In this document: piece after piece, positions 63,671 through 64,000 of the stretch
How positions within the stretch are numbered: the first letter of the stretch is position 1
How the letters are laid out: each line of letters opens with the position of its first letter
Assembly (NCBI RefSeq): GCF_000332455.1
Contig: NZ_AOGY02000028.1
Coordinates: forward strand, 1 to 64,000
Source of the DNA: Leptospira vanthielii serovar Holland str. Waz Holland = ATCC 700522
Lineage (GTDB): Bacteria > Spirochaetota > Leptospiria > Leptospirales > Leptospiraceae
Reading direction: 5' to 3'
Length of the DNA stretch: 64,000 nt
The notes under the pieces: model-generated
The model's input: only the letters and a program-made list of their open reading frames with translations
Databases searched by the model: none
Told to the model about the DNA's origin: nothing
Made by a program: the position numbers and the translations under genes

Positions 63671-64000
63671 ATGCCGCAATCTCCCGCCAACGAAAATCGA
63701 TTTGTCCTCTCGGACTATTACAAAAAACAACTTAAAGAGATTGCTTACCAAGGGGAATTCCGCGCAGAAACCTTCGCAACCAAGTTCCGATTTTTCTTCC
63801 TCGGATTTTTAGTTATCTTTGCCACATTGGGTCTCCTTTCCGGTCGGCCCCCCATCGAGTTCTACTATCAGATTTCTGCCATCTTAGTTCTTCTCTGTTA
63901 TAACTTCATTGTCCTTTACTCATTAAAAAAATCGGGTAAGTATCTCAACATCTTTAAATTCTTATCTTCCTTTTTAGAAATCACCCTACTGACATTCGTT
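63671..64000 (+). CDS. Membrane protein, 5' part only (possible nucleotidyl cyclase)
   Basis: The frame is open from ATG at 63671 to the right edge, 110 codons. It encodes a basic cytoplasmic N-terminus (SDYYKKQLKEIAYQGEFRAE) and three hydrophobic segments (FRFFFLGFLVIFATLGLL, YYQISAILVLLCYNFIVLY, and FLSSFLEITLLTFV). The pattern is like the six-helix sensor region ahead of Leptospira adenylate/guanylate cyclases, but the catalytic domain would lie outside the window. If so, it would make the ligand for the divergent GNAT-cNMP protein. The 118-base gap between the two starts must hold both promoters. Confidence 0.55.
   Translation, partial: MPQSPANENRFVLSDYYKKQLKEIAYQGEFRAETFATKFRFFFLGFLVIFATLGLLSGRPPIEFYYQISAILVLLCYNFIVLYSLKKSGKYLNIFKFLSSFLEITLLTFV

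Overview
The window most likely comes from a spirochaete of the genus Leptospira, probably one of the saprophytic or environmental species. This rests on moderate-to-low GC, many short-signal lipoproteins with relaxed lipoboxes (ending FSHC, TINC, NHC), two lipoproteins of a family I associate with Leptospira (shared N-terminal LNNPSDP), a LIC_13355-like lipoprotein, and many PAS, SpoIIE and 7TM signalling proteins. The assignment comes from gene content; no rRNA or other marker is present. I saw no tRNA, rRNA, CRISPR array, transposase or phage gene.

Layout. 1-467: regulatory and structured DNA with no gene, beyond the start codon of a gene leaving the left edge. 468-4964: AraC regulator, DUF1761 membrane protein, pckA and divergent glgA. 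5020-11950: two paralogous lipoproteins on the plus strand flank a minus-strand pair, a large coiled-coil protein ending in a C39-like papain-fold domain and a directly abutting secreted partner; this looks like a polymorphic toxin/immunity module. 12101-17823: DUF1304 protein with ECF sigma factor, AraC with divergent NmrA-like reductase, a secreted beta-propeller, DUF5329, and a TetR gene split exactly at an A_AAA_AAG slippery heptamer. 17820-26705: LTA-synthase-like sulfatase, PBP1C and bacterial alpha-2-macroglobulin (cell envelope). 26853-32887: small unknown protein, hybrid histidine kinase, and the peroxide-defence set oxyR-ahpC-ahpF.

32980-43483 is one long plus-strand signalling and transport block: SpoIIE phosphatase with 7TM sensor, LytTR response regulator, three small lipoproteins, TonB-dependent receptor, cysteine-rich lipoprotein, exbB, exbD, tonB and a LytS-like kinase. 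The kinase and regulator bracket the transport genes and probably control them. 43461-47396 (minus) is a copper-protein module: a lipoprotein fusing a cupredoxin, a NosD-like beta-helix and a membrane tail, a small protein resembling that tail, a two-domain multicopper oxidase and an SCO1 copper chaperone. 47474-53340 (minus) is a TPM-TolC-MacA-MacB-TetR efflux operon, followed upstream by a SulP transporter.

55155-64000: an alginate-export-type outer-membrane protein, a TetR regulator whose start codon lies in a 12-bp inverted repeat, an acyltransferase with HX4N in place of HX4D, a cobalamin riboswitch leading two lipoproteins, a methyltransferase, an HATPase/STAS switch pair (slr1658/slr1659 type), a GNAT-cyclic-nucleotide-binding fusion, and the start of a membrane protein leaving the right edge. 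The strongest candidates for undescribed biology are the copper module, the riboswitch-controlled lipoproteins, the C39-like toxin module and the TonB operon with its bracketing sensors.
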